From: Dehalococcoidia bacterium
GTDB lineage: Bacteria > Chloroflexota > Dehalococcoidia > Dehalococcoidales > UBA1222
Direction of reading: 5' to 3'
NCBI GenBank assembly: GCA_009783135.1
Contig: WRHS01000008.1
Coordinates: forward strand, 1-25,210
DNA: 25,210 nucleotides
The notes beneath the pieces are model-generated. The model saw nothing but the letters and a program-made list of their open reading frames with translations. It was not told the DNA's origin and did no database searches. This document shows, piece by piece, positions 16,659-25,083 of this stretch. The position numbers and the translations under genes were made by a program. Every line of letters begins with the position of its first letter. Position 1 is the first letter of the stretch.

Positions 16659-18044
16659 ATGAGGATACAAACATTGTCAGACACGCTTATCAAAAGAACG
16701 CAAGCTAATGAGCCATTGTGGAGAGTGTTGGAAAACTTCCAGCGCAACCAAGATGACTTCAGCGACTTGAAAACTGTATGTGTTGTTAGCGGTTCTGTTG
16801 GGTGCGGTAAGACGACTTTTCTTTTGAACTACTTCAAGGGCAAGAAGTTCTTTTACTTCTCGTTTGCCGCTTTTCAAAGCGAACTTGCCGAAAAGCTACT
16901 TGCTGAAAGCGTCAGTTCCAAATGCGGTGTAAGCGTATCATGCTGGGCAGATGCTTTTAAGGCGCTATCAAACGAGTACAAATTCATATTACTGGATGAT
17001 GTGGGTTTTATAGCTGGCAATAAGCATTTTCAAGAAGCTTTCTACGCAAACATGCTCACGGATATTCACACAAGACCATTCGTGGTGCTTATTACTCAAT
17101 CAACGGATGAAATAAGCGGTCTTGCTGATACGTATGTCGAAACAAACCTTGATTATTTCTCCATACCTGAAGTTAAGAAGCTATATCCGGCATTATCTAA
17201 GGCGGCTCTTCTAGGACTATGCGCCCTAAGCGGTGGCATACCCAAACTACTTCAAAGCTACGATGTTCAACTTGGCTTTGAGAGCAATCTACGCAAGTGG
17301 CTTAATCCTGAATCTGCCTTTATCAAACTCATGCCTATACTGATGCTCAAGTGTTTCCGCAGACCTGAGAACTACCACCACATTCTCTGTGCCATGGCAA
17401 ACGGCAATATTAGAGTTGGGCAGATTGGCAAGTTCACCGGCTTCACACTCAACAAGTGTGATAACTATCTGGCAGGGCTTATAGACAATGGCTTTGTTAC
17501 AAAGGAGAAAGTAGCTGGAAAAAACGGCATGGAAAAGTCTGTCTATCGTATTGCCAACAGCTATTACCTGCTTTGGCACAAATACATCTTCCCAAACAGA
17601 AGTGCTATCCAGCTTCAAGACGAGCAATTGATGAGCCAAGTCATAGAAAACATTTCAGAAACTGAAATCCACAGATTCCATTTGCGCAAGGCATTTAAGT
17701 GGATGGATGCCATCTTCCAAGACAAATTGAAAATGACATTCCGCTCCCTAAACGGAATAACGTACTCACCCAGAGTTGTTAAAGATGGCAGATTTCAGTA
17801 TTTCTTTGACGCTATAGCCCGTCATAAGCAAAGGGTTCTCTTTATCAAGGTGTTTCAGAGCCCCCTCGAAAGCTGCACCAAGACAGAACTTACTAGGCTA
17901 CAACATGCCGTGTCGCAAATAAACGAATACGAGGACAGCCATGTTTACATCTTTACCAAACGGCGCCTCAGTGATTATGCCGTCTCCCAAGCTGCCAAAG
18001 ACGATGTGCTCAACTTGGTTGAAGTTGAAAGGTTGAAATATTAA
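16659..18044 (+). CDS. AAA-type ATPase with degenerate DUF234 C-terminus
   Basis: The 461-residue protein has a Walker A motif GSVGCGKT (residues 45-52) and a Walker B motif FILLDDVG (D113, D114). An arginine-poor lid with ALSGGIPKLL follows, then a winged-helix region near residues 240-310 (IGKFTGFTLNKCDNYLAGLIDNG). The C-terminus corresponds to the restriction-nuclease-like DUF234 domain of this ATPase group. Where the group has an E-D...E-x-K-type core, this protein reads FFDAIARHKQRVLFIKV, so the usual glutamate is isoleucine and cleavage is unlikely. The ATG at 16659 is preferred over a TTG at 16650; neither has a ribosome site. It diverges from tnpW across 127 bases and may be cargo or a neighbour. 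Its biological role is unknown. Confidence 0.75.
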   Translation: MRIQTLSDTLIKRTQANEPLWRVLENFQRNQDDFSDLKTVCVVSGSVGCGKTTFLLNYFKGKKFFYFSFAAFQSELAEKLLAESVSSKCGVSVSCWADAFKALSNEYKFILLDDVGFIAGNKHFQEAFYANMLTDIHTRPFVVLITQSTDEISGLADTYVETNLDYFSIPEVKKLYPALSKAALLGLCALSGGIPKLLQSYDVQLGFESNLRKWLNPESAFIKLMPILMLKCFRRPENYHHILCAMANGNIRVGQIGKFTGFTLNKCDNYLAGLIDNGFVTKEKVAGKNGMEKSVYRIANSYYLLWHKYIFPNRSAIQLQDEQLMSQVIENISETEIHRFHLRKAFKWMDAIFQDKLKMTFRSLNGITYSPRVVKDGRFQYFFDAIARHKQRVLFIKVFQSPLESCTKTELTRLQHAVSQINEYEDSHVYIFTKRRLSDYAVSQAAKDDVLNLVEVERLKY

Positions 18045-18144
18045 CTCGCCCTACGATGCTATTTTGGAGTTGGGTAGTAGTTCGGACTTAGGCTCCATGA
18101 TAATCGCCGTGTATTCGGTTTGAAATGCCTCAGATAGCCGGCTG

Positions 18145-18153
18145 TGATATAAT
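18145..18153 (+). promoter_or_regulatory. Extended -10 promoter
   Basis: TGATATAAT is an exact extended -10 element (TGnTATAAT) in the gap after the ATPase gene. A TTGAAA at 18120-18125 is 22 bases away, too far for normal spacing. It would serve the small gene at 18257. Confidence 0.45.
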
Positions 18154-18256
18154 CCGGTAACTCTCGCGTCTCCTTTTTGGCAACTGGACGAGTGTACCGC
18201 AAACGAACCGGTTGCTCATACTTTATTTGGTGCTTATCTCAAACACCCTTTATAGT

Positions 18257-18490
18257 ATGAAGCTTATTCAGGTGCGCATTCGCGGAAAATTGGAAATGAT
18301 AAGCAGTCGTGCCATTAAAGAGGAGATTGCCAGCCATCCTACACGTGTGTTTATGCAAGGCTGGAAAGCCAACTGCAAAACAGAGGATGATTTTTTTGAT
18401 ATGTTTTCGGTGTTTTGCCTATCAAACGGCACAGCCAATGTGTGGACTTTTGAATCTAACTTCAGGCCAAAAGCTGATATAGCACTCTAA
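18257..18490 (+). CDS. Small hypothetical protein
   Basis: The 77-residue frame starts MKLIQVRIRGKLEMISSRAI and ends NFRPKADIAL. Codon use resembles the neighbouring housekeeping genes and the composition is that of a small soluble alpha/beta protein. The open frame extends 15 codons upstream to a TTG at 18212, adding a hydrophobic stretch (LILYLVLISNTLYS), but neither start has a Shine-Dalgarno. It stands alone between the ATPase gene and yajC, downstream of an extended -10 promoter. I do not recognise the family. Confidence 0.4.
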   Translation: MKLIQVRIRGKLEMISSRAIKEEIASHPTRVFMQGWKANCKTEDDFFDMFSVFCLSNGTANVWTFESNFRPKADIAL

Positions 18491-18561
18491 GTATAACCAA
18501 TTCGGAAAAATAATAACATAAAGGTGCTTCGCCACCGTTAAGTGCGAACTGTAGTGTATTA

Positions 18562-18588
18562 GGAAAGGGCGGAGAGAGCCGCCTTTCC
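18562..18588 (+). terminator. Hairpin, possible terminator between the accessory region and yajC
   Basis: GGAAAGGGCGG and CCGCCTTTCC pair with a single bulged G around a 6-base loop, followed by CTTTATGG, a weak T-run. It lies 72 bases after the small gene. The rest of 18491-18755 shows only the predicted yajC promoter. Confidence 0.45.
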
Positions 18589-18653
18589 CTTTATGGATAG
18601 CAGAATGGGAAAGATAGAAAACTCAAATGCAGCATATTAGCCTCGTAAATAAA

Positions 18654-18683
18654 TTGGCAGTCCTTTCAACAACGTGCTAAACT
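18654..18683 (+). promoter_or_regulatory. Possible promoter of yajC-nadB-nadC
   Basis: TTGGCA (18654-18659), 18 bases, TAAACT (18678-18683). The position suits a leader of about 65 bases before yajC. Confidence 0.4.
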
Positions 18684-18755
18684 GATAGTTCTACCGACGA
18701 ATTTGTCTACATATAGTGCGTGTAGCAAATGCCCGAGCGGTTTTCAGGAGGGTAA

Positions 18756-19031
18756 ATGGATACAACCACATGGATTATGGTGGGCTTTTTGGTCGTCATG
18801 TTCGCCGGCTTTTATTTTATGATGGTGCGCCCGCAGCGCAAACGTCAACAGGATCAGGCTCAACTGGCAGCCAATATTAAAATTGGCGACCGCGTTATTA
18901 CGTGGTCTGGCATATACGGCGAGGTGATTGGTGCCGATGATGACACGCTTGTCATTAAAGTGGAATCAGGCGCATCTTTTCGCATGGCGCGTATGGCGGT
19001 AGCCCAAAAACAGTTTGAAGATAATAAATAG
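18756..19031 (+). CDS. yajC: Preprotein translocase accessory subunit YajC
   Basis: The 91-residue protein has one N-terminal membrane helix (about residues 5-24) followed directly by the family signature MMVRPQRKRQQD, then the small soluble domain IKIGDRVITWSGIYGEVIG...TLVIKVESG. YajC associates with SecDF at the Sec translocon in the cytoplasmic membrane. An AGGAGG lies a few bases before the ATG. Length is normal. It is followed after 10 bases by nadB, an unusual partner, since yajC is commonly near tgt/secDF; the pairing probably reflects operon shuffling. Confidence 0.93.
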   Translation: MDTTTWIMVGFLVVMFAGFYFMMVRPQRKRQQDQAQLAANIKIGDRVITWSGIYGEVIGADDDTLVIKVESGASFRMARMAVAQKQFEDNK

Positions 19032-19041
19032 TCTTACATAA

Positions 19042-20595
19042 ATGAAGCAGCCCAAAAGGACCTACGATTACGTCATCGTTGGCAGTGGTATTGCCGGGCT
19101 GTACAGCGCCCTGCTGGCTCGTGAGCACGGCAGTGTGTTGCTGGTTACCAAAGGCAGCATTGAGGACTGCAACACGCGCCTTGCCCAAGGCGGCATCGCT
19201 GCTGCTATTTCAGTCAATGACTCTCCGACACTGCATTATGAGGACACCATCGCTGCAAGTGCCGGATTATGTCGCGAAGAAGCCGTACGTATCCTGACAC
19301 AAGAGGCCCAAGCGCGCATAGCAGACCTAGTACGTTTTGGCGTCCCGTTTGATACGATCAACGGAGAGATTGCCTTGACGCGTGAGGCGGCTCATAGCAT
19401 GCCGCGTATACTGCATGCCGGAGGCGACGCCACCGGTGCTCAGATAGAAACCACTCTCAGCCGCCAAATTAGGCAGGCGCAGATACCCCTGCTGGAGTAT
19501 TGTCTGGCAACGAGAATTCTACTGGAAGAAGGGGCGGTTTGCGGGCTTGAGACGCTTGAGACACAAAGCGGTGTCATACAGCAATTTGGTTGTCGTTTTC
19601 TAATACTGGCCACCGGTGGGGCAGGGCAGATGTTTAAGCTTACCACCAATCCGCAAGTCGCCACAGGCGACGGCATTGCATTAGCATATCGCGCCGGGGC
19701 TGACATTGTGGATATGGAGTTTTTCCAGTTTCATCCCACAGCCTTCCATATGCCGGGCGCGGAAACATTTCTCATCTCTGAGGCTATGCGTGGCGAAGGT
19801 GGAATATTGCGCAACGCAAGCGGAGAGGCTTTTATGAGTTCCTATACACCTCAGGCAGAACTGGCCCCACGTGATATTGTGGCGCGCAGTATAGTTTGTG
19901 AAATGCAGAGGTGCGGCACAGATCACGTGTATCTGGATGTTACCCACCTGCTATCTCAGGTTGTCGCTACGCGTTTCCCGCAGATTTACCGCTATTGTTT
20001 GGAACATAAGCTAGATATACTGAAGGAAATGATACCCGTATCCCCTGCGGCCCATTACATGATTGGCGGAATTAGGGTTAATGCATGCGGTGAGACCAGT
20101 ATTCCGGGGCTTTTTGCCGCCGGCGAGACTGCCTGCACCGGCGTACATGGTGCCAACAGATTAGCCTCAAACTCACTGCTGGAGGTGTTGGTGTTCGGCA
20201 AGCGTATAATTCAGCGCAGCTTAAAAAGCAGTTCTTCGGATTTGGCATTTGATTGGAATGATGGATTGCATGCTGCCATGCCGCATCGCAGTAGTGCCAC
20301 AGCAGCTGAGTTGCCGCGCCTGTCTGATCTGCAGCAACTGCTGTGGGATAATGTTGGAATTGTGCGCAACGCAGACGGGCTTATGCACGCTGCAACAATA
20401 TTGGCAGGATGGCAGGAGTGTTTAGGTAAGCCGCAGAAGCAGCTGTCTTGGGAACTGTTGAATCTGGTTACTGCCGGACGACTAATGACAGAGGCGGCTA
20501 TTATGAGGCTGGAAAGCCGCGGGGCGCACTACCGCTCGGATTATCCCAAAACGGAGCCAGCCTGGCATAGACATATTGTCATAAGAAAGGAGTGA
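19042..20595 (+). CDS. nadB: L-aspartate oxidase
   Basis: The 517-residue flavoprotein starts with the FAD-binding motif YVIVGSGIAGLYSAL. It continues with LAQGGIAAAI, HSMPRILHAGGDATGAQI, FFQFHPTAFHMPG, the active-site arginine region EAMRGEGGILRN, and GIRVNACGETSIPGLFAAGETACTGVHGANRLASNSLLEVLVFG. It oxidises L-aspartate to iminoaspartate, the first step of de novo NAD synthesis; in anaerobes fumarate serves as electron acceptor. It lies between yajC and nadC with gaps of 10 bases and 1 base. The ATG has no good Shine-Dalgarno, suggesting coupling to yajC translation. The quinolinate synthase gene nadA, usually adjacent, is not here. Confidence 0.96.
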   Translation: MKQPKRTYDYVIVGSGIAGLYSALLAREHGSVLLVTKGSIEDCNTRLAQGGIAAAISVNDSPTLHYEDTIAASAGLCREEAVRILTQEAQARIADLVRFGVPFDTINGEIALTREAAHSMPRILHAGGDATGAQIETTLSRQIRQAQIPLLEYCLATRILLEEGAVCGLETLETQSGVIQQFGCRFLILATGGAGQMFKLTTNPQVATGDGIALAYRAGADIVDMEFFQFHPTAFHMPGAETFLISEAMRGEGGILRNASGEAFMSSYTPQAELAPRDIVARSIVCEMQRCGTDHVYLDVTHLLSQVVATRFPQIYRYCLEHKLDILKEMIPVSPAAHYMIGGIRVNACGETSIPGLFAAGETACTGVHGANRLASNSLLEVLVFGKRIIQRSLKSSSSDLAFDWNDGLHAAMPHRSSATAAELPRLSDLQQLLWDNVGIVRNADGLMHAATILAGWQECLGKPQKQLSWELLNLVTAGRLMTEAAIMRLESRGAHYRSDYPKTEPAWHRHIVIRKE

Positions 20596-20596
20596 T

Positions 20597-21460
20597 GTGA
20601 AAACCTCGGACGAACTGCTGCAAAAGCGTGAAGTACAGGCTATTATACGGCTGGCACTGGCGGAGGACAGATTCCGCAGTGACGCCACCGGCAGGCTTGT
20701 TATTCCGGCACATTTGGAAAGCCAGGCTGTACTGCTGTCCAAAGCTGATGGCGTACTAAGCGGCATAGGGGTTTTCGCAACTGTTTTTCAGCGTGTGGAT
20801 CCAAGCTTGAAAGTTGACGTGCGCAAGACGGATGGCAGTAAGCTGAAGGCAGGAGATAAAGTGGCTGTGGTCAGCGGCAATACGCGTTCTGTCCTGCGCG
20901 CTGAGCGCACTGCCCTGAACTTCGTTTGCCACCTAAGCGCTGTGGCTAGCGCCACCGCCGTTTATGTGGAGTGCATCAAAGGCACAAAGGCGCAGATTGC
21001 CGACACGCGCAAAACATCTGCCGGGCAGAGATTGCTGGAGAAGTATGCCGTATCCTGTGGCGGTGGAAAAAACCACCGGATGCACCTTTCTGACGCTATA
21101 TTGATTAAAGACAACCATATTGCTGCGCTGCGGAATGCAGGTCAAAGTTTGGGGGAGATTGTCTCGCAGGCTAAAAAACGCAATCGCAGAGGGCTGGAAA
21201 TTGAGGTGGAGGTAAACAGCTTATCTCAGGCTGAGGAAGCAGTCTCGTCTGGTGCTGACATAGTGCTGCTGGATAATATGAGCGTTGATGAAATGCAAGC
21301 AGTTGTGTCAAAGCACAGAGGGCGCGTGCGCTTTGAGGCATCGGGCGGTATTACACTGCAAAATTTGAGAGAAGTTGCTGAAACGGGCGTGCATATTATC
21401 TCGATAGGTGCACTAACTCATTCGGTTAAGGTGTTTGATTTCAGTCTTGAAATGATGTGA
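20597..21460 (+). CDS. nadC: Nicotinate-nucleotide pyrophosphorylase (carboxylating)
   Basis: The 287-residue protein converts quinolinate and phosphoribosyl pyrophosphate to nicotinate mononucleotide. Family segments are RAERTALNFVCHLS, ADTRKTSAGQRLLEKYAV, CGGGKNHRMHLSDAILIKDNH, EIEVEVNS, DIVLLDNMS, FEASGGI and ISIGALTHS. A few normally conserved glycines and a proline are replaced (TSAG for TxPG, HRMHL for HRxGL), a mild divergence. The start is GTG, one base after the nadB stop, with AAGGAG ahead. An ATG in the overlap is followed by a stop. Its last 20 bases overlap the end of coaBC on the other strand. Confidence 0.95.
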   Translation: MKTSDELLQKREVQAIIRLALAEDRFRSDATGRLVIPAHLESQAVLLSKADGVLSGIGVFATVFQRVDPSLKVDVRKTDGSKLKAGDKVAVVSGNTRSVLRAERTALNFVCHLSAVASATAVYVECIKGTKAQIADTRKTSAGQRLLEKYAVSCGGGKNHRMHLSDAILIKDNHIAALRNAGQSLGEIVSQAKKRNRRGLEIEVEVNSLSQAEEAVSSGADIVLLDNMSVDEMQAVVSKHRGRVRFEASGGITLQNLREVAETGVHIISIGALTHSVKVFDFSLEMM

Positions 21461-22655
21461 GCGGGTGAGTAGGTTTATGTGGAAACTCCGCTACACAGTC
21501 CCATACCTTGTCAGCTACAGCGCGCTTTGACGTTAGAGGCAAATCGCGCTCTTCGCCGTCACGGCTGATAAGAGTTACTTTATTGGTGTCGGCGCCAAAA
21601 CCGCTACCATGGGTGGTGACGTCATTTGCCACAATCAAATCCAGTCTTTTATCGGCAAGTTTTTTCTTGGCATTTTGCAAAAGGTTTTCTGTTTCAGCAG
21701 CGAATCCTATGCGCAGAAAATCCCCTTCTACCTCGGATAAAATATCCGGTGTGCGCTCCAGTTCCATACTTAATTCAGGCGCATCCTTTTTGATTTTGTT
21801 TTGTGAGGTCAATTTCGGGCGGAAATCAGCAACTGCGGCTGCCATAACCAAAACGTCCGCATCACGCACAGCTTGCTTGACCTCCTCCAGCATTTGATGT
21901 GCATTTTCCACTTTTGTCACGCTTATGCCCTGGGGTGGTTCCAACTGCGCTGAGGAAATTAGCGTTACGTCCGCCCCTCTATCCCTTGCCGCTTCCGCTA
22001 AGGCGTAACCCATCTTGCCGGATGAACGGTTGCCAAGGAAGCGCACGGGGTCAATCATCTCACGCGTTCCACCGGCAGTTATTACCACTTTCCTGCCAAG
22101 CAAATCATCCGTACGACCAAGGATTGTGTTGATGGCAGCGACGATATCGTCAACATCTGCCAGCCGGCCTTTGCCAATATCATTACAGGCCAAATGCCCC
22201 ACGGCAGGCTCCACAATAATAAAACCCCGTTCCTTAAGGCATGACAAGTTACCCTGCGTAATCGGATTTTCGTACATATTGCAGTTCATGGCAGGTGCTA
22301 CAATCACAGGTGCTTTGGTAGCCAACACGATGGATGAAAGGAGGTCATCAGCCAGACCGTGCGCCATTTTGGCGATAATGTTTGCTGTAGCTGGCGCGAC
22401 CACTAAAACATCGGCTGCCTGGGCCAGCGAAACATGTGTGATGCTGAAGTTTTCCGGTGGAGCCCACATATCACATGCAACCGGTCTATGCGTCAGGAAG
22501 CGTAGCGTGAGCGGTGTGATAAACCTCTGTGCCGCCTCGGTCATCACCGTTTCCACAGCTGCTCCTGCCTTGGTAAGACGGCTTGCCAACTCAGCCGCCT
22601 TATAGGCTGCTATACTGCCTGTAATACCCAGCACCACCGTCTTATTCGTCAGCAT
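21441..22655 (-). CDS. coaBC: Bifunctional phosphopantothenoylcysteine decarboxylase/synthetase
   Basis: The 404-residue protein joins an N-terminal flavin decarboxylase (CoaC) and a C-terminal synthetase (CoaB), making 4'-phosphopantetheine from phosphopantothenate and cysteine. The CoaC part shows GITGSIAAYKAAEL, the catalytic histidine in FSITHVSLA, PAMNCNMYENP, and the catalytic cysteine in HLACNDIGKGRLAD (usually LACG). The CoaB part shows TAGGTREMIDPVRFLGNRSSGKMG, SQNKIKKD with the conserved lysine, GFAAETENL and IVANDVT. GGAGG lies 4 bases before the ATG. It follows coaX after 10 bases. Confidence 0.96.
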   Translation of the reverse strand: MLTNKTVVLGITGSIAAYKAAELASRLTKAGAAVETVMTEAAQRFITPLTLRFLTHRPVACDMWAPPENFSITHVSLAQAADVLVVAPATANIIAKMAHGLADDLLSSIVLATKAPVIVAPAMNCNMYENPITQGNLSCLKERGFIIVEPAVGHLACNDIGKGRLADVDDIVAAINTILGRTDDLLGRKVVITAGGTREMIDPVRFLGNRSSGKMGYALAEAARDRGADVTLISSAQLEPPQGISVTKVENAHQMLEEVKQAVRDADVLVMAAAVADFRPKLTSQNKIKKDAPELSMELERTPDILSEVEGDFLRIGFAAETENLLQNAKKKLADKRLDLIVANDVTTHGSGFGADTNKVTLISRDGEERDLPLTSKRAVADKVWDCVAEFPHKPTHPLTSFQD

Positions 22656-22665
22656 ATTTCCTCCA

Positions 22666-23433
22666 CTAATTCTTGTTCAGCTGGTATAGCATTTTAAGAC
22701 CAATAAGCGACAGATCGGGGTTGACAGCATCAATGACCTTGGTTTCGCCAAGGATAAGAGAAGAATAACCGCCGGTGGCGACAACGATGGCATTTCCTGC
22801 CAATTCACGCTTAATACGAGCCACCATACCCTCTACAAGCGACGTATAGCCAAAAATGATGCCAGACTGCATGGCAGCAATCGTGTTGCTGCCAATAGCC
22901 TTTTGGGGGGCTGACAACTGCACTCTATACAACTGTGCCGGGCGTGTAAAAAGGGCCTCTGCCGCCATCATAATGCCGGGGGCAATGGCACCCCCCAAAT
23001 ACTCTCCGTCACAGGAGACCGTATCAAAAGTCGTTGCCGTTCCCATGTCCACAATGATGACATTATCCTTATACAGCGCATGCGCCGCCACGGCATTAAC
23101 AATGCGGTCTGCACCCACCTCACGCGGATTATCCATGCGAATGCGCACCCCAGTTTTAATGCCGGCAGCCACAATAAAAGGCTCGAACTTTAAATATTTC
23201 CGTATTACGTCGCCAAAGGTATGGATGAGTGCCGGCACGGTACACCACATAGCGGCGTCGCTTATGTCATGCGGGCTGACTGAGGCCTGTCGTAACAGGC
23301 TATCAAGCGTGACGATATACTCGTCCGGCAGGCGCTGCATATCCGTGGCTATATGCCAGTCGGCATGTAATTTGTCGCCGTCAAAAAGCCCCAGTTTTAT
23401 GGATGTATTACCAATACCGACAGCCAACAGCAT
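22666..23433 (-). CDS. coaX: Type III pantothenate kinase
   Basis: The 255-residue protein belongs to the CoaX family, which phosphorylates pantothenate in the first step of coenzyme A synthesis. GADRIVNAVAAHAL (with the likely catalytic D109), IIVDMGTATTFD (D129), YLGGAIAPGI and VATGGYSSLI are present. The N-terminal phosphate-binding motif, normally D-x-G-N-T, reads GIGNT: the first aspartate is G6 (codon GGT). The rest looks functional and the genomic setting, directly before coaBC with AGGAG upstream of the ATG, supports the role. Activity may be altered; a second pantothenate kinase elsewhere cannot be excluded. Confidence 0.93.
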   Translation of the reverse strand: MLLAVGIGNTSIKLGLFDGDKLHADWHIATDMQRLPDEYIVTLDSLLRQASVSPHDISDAAMWCTVPALIHTFGDVIRKYLKFEPFIVAAGIKTGVRIRMDNPREVGADRIVNAVAAHALYKDNVIIVDMGTATTFDTVSCDGEYLGGAIAPGIMMAAEALFTRPAQLYRVQLSAPQKAIGSNTIAAMQSGIIFGYTSLVEGMVARIKRELAGNAIVVATGGYSSLILGETKVIDAVNPDLSLIGLKMLYQLNKN

Positions 23434-23447
23434 TTTTAAACTCCTGC

Positions 23448-25016
23448 TTACGCCACGAACTGTGGTGTTTCTTTCAAATGTTTTATTGCCAAGGGCAACT
23501 CGGGTAACAGGTCAGATGCTAGCATGCCGGCATCACCCAGTCCGGAACATAGAGCCTCTGCGGCCTTTGAGTGTAAAAAGACTCCAAGACAAGCGGCATC
23601 AAAGAAAGATAATCCCTGCGCCACCAATCCGGCGATGATACCGGACAGCACGTCTCCCGTGCCAGCTGACGACAACACGGCATTGGCATAGCAATTGATG
23701 CGCAAAGCACCATGCGGTGAGGCAATGATACTGTTGGCGCCCTTTAATACAATGGTCTTATTCCACTCCTCTGCTTTGTGCAAGGCAAGATTAAAGCGAT
23801 CTGCGTGTACCTCATTGATGGTCAGACCGCATAGACGTGCCATCTCGCCTGGGTGCGGTGTTATTACGGCATCATCCGGCAGGCGCCCCCACCAATTGGG
23901 GATTGTTGCCAGATAGTTGAGAACATCGGCATCAAGCACAGTTTTATAGCCATGCGGCAGGCGGAAAATCGTTTTAAGGGCCAATGTCTTGGCGCTTTCC
24001 TTCAGCCCCAAACCGCATCCTGCAAGAAACACGTCATATCCTGCGGCCTCGTCCAAGAGTGCCTTGTAGCTATCCGGATGGGTCCCTCCCATGGATGCTT
24101 CAGGCAGATGGAAATAAGTCGCCTCAGGCAATAGCCCCGCCACAACAGGCTGAGTAGCCCTATCGCTTGCCAGCGTCACCAGTCCGGCACCTGCGCGCAA
24201 CGCCGCGCCGCAACAAAGATACGCAGCACCGATATAATTCGCTGAGCCGGCCAGTACCAGTACCTTGCCAAAGGTGCCCTTGTGCGCATAAGGGGAACGC
24301 GAAGGCAAAAGGGAACGCATGTCGTCATCCGTTAGGCTTTCGCAAGGCAGCCCTTTAGTCAACTCGGCAGGAATCCCGATATCGACCACAAGCACCTTCC
24401 CTGCGTGTAAGGCACCGACCGTGGCAAATAAACCGCGCTTGGGATAACCCAACGTGATTGTATAATCCGCAAAAGGAGTGCAGGGGTCAGCCTCACCGCT
24501 GTCGCCATTTAGGCCGGATGGCAGATCAACAGACACGATTTGTATTGCCGGTTTGACCTTTTTATTTCTGTTCAAAGCCGAAAGCACGGCAAGGAAAACA
24601 CCGCCGATATAGCGGCTTTGTCCCGTGCCAAAAATAGCGTCCAAAACCGTATCACAGCCGGGTAGCAGTTGCGCCAAGCCCTCCTGCTCAGCATCAGTGG
24701 TGGCCTCCATACACAAAACCCCGGCGTCCAAAGCCTGCCTTAGGTTCTCGTCATCTGCTTTACGCTCGGCACATAGGTAAAGCGTTACGTCAGCGCCAAA
24801 TTGTTTCAGATAGTGAGCCGCAACCAACCCATCCCCACCGTTATTGCCCGGCCCAATTAGCACCACTATTTTTTTGTCGGCTACGCTGCCTAAGACACCC
24901 TGCATTTGCTGTGCCACGGCACGTCCGGCATTCTGCATGAGCGCATCGGATGTAATGCCATTCCTTTCGGCCCTGTCCTCAAGCTGCTGCATTTCTTTTG
25001 ACGTTATAATTTTCAT
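23448..25016 (-). CDS. nnrD: Bifunctional NAD(P)HX epimerase/ADP- or ATP-dependent dehydratase
   Basis: The 522-residue protein fuses the YjeF N-terminal epimerase (IGPGNNGGDGLVAAHYL; SVDLPSGLNGDSGE) with the C-terminal dehydratase (GTFGKVLVLAGSANYIGAA; PHPGEMARL; LKGANSII; SSAGTGDVLSGIIAGLVAQG). It repairs hydrated NADH and NADPH. Length and domain order are those of bacterial Nnr proteins. It is followed by coaX after 14 bases, so a repair enzyme for nicotinamide cofactors heads a coenzyme A operon. The ribosome site before the ATG is weak (GGCGGAAA). Confidence 0.96.
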   Translation of the reverse strand: MKIITSKEMQQLEDRAERNGITSDALMQNAGRAVAQQMQGVLGSVADKKIVVLIGPGNNGGDGLVAAHYLKQFGADVTLYLCAERKADDENLRQALDAGVLCMEATTDAEQEGLAQLLPGCDTVLDAIFGTGQSRYIGGVFLAVLSALNRNKKVKPAIQIVSVDLPSGLNGDSGEADPCTPFADYTITLGYPKRGLFATVGALHAGKVLVVDIGIPAELTKGLPCESLTDDDMRSLLPSRSPYAHKGTFGKVLVLAGSANYIGAAYLCCGAALRAGAGLVTLASDRATQPVVAGLLPEATYFHLPEASMGGTHPDSYKALLDEAAGYDVFLAGCGLGLKESAKTLALKTIFRLPHGYKTVLDADVLNYLATIPNWWGRLPDDAVITPHPGEMARLCGLTINEVHADRFNLALHKAEEWNKTIVLKGANSIIASPHGALRINCYANAVLSSAGTGDVLSGIIAGLVAQGLSFFDAACLGVFLHSKAAEALCSGLGDAGMLASDLLPELPLAIKHLKETPQFVA

Positions 25017-25083
25017 AGACTTTTCCGCCTGACTTTGATTTTCCAGTATTTCAGTTTATGCAGTAAGTATAACACACCTGTTT

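Noticed and set aside
22856..23638. 260-codon open frame on the plus strand opposite coaX/nnrD
   Set aside because: It is the mirror of well-supported genes on the minus strand; its composition (Ser, Met, Arg runs) and lack of a ribosome site mark it as a shadow.
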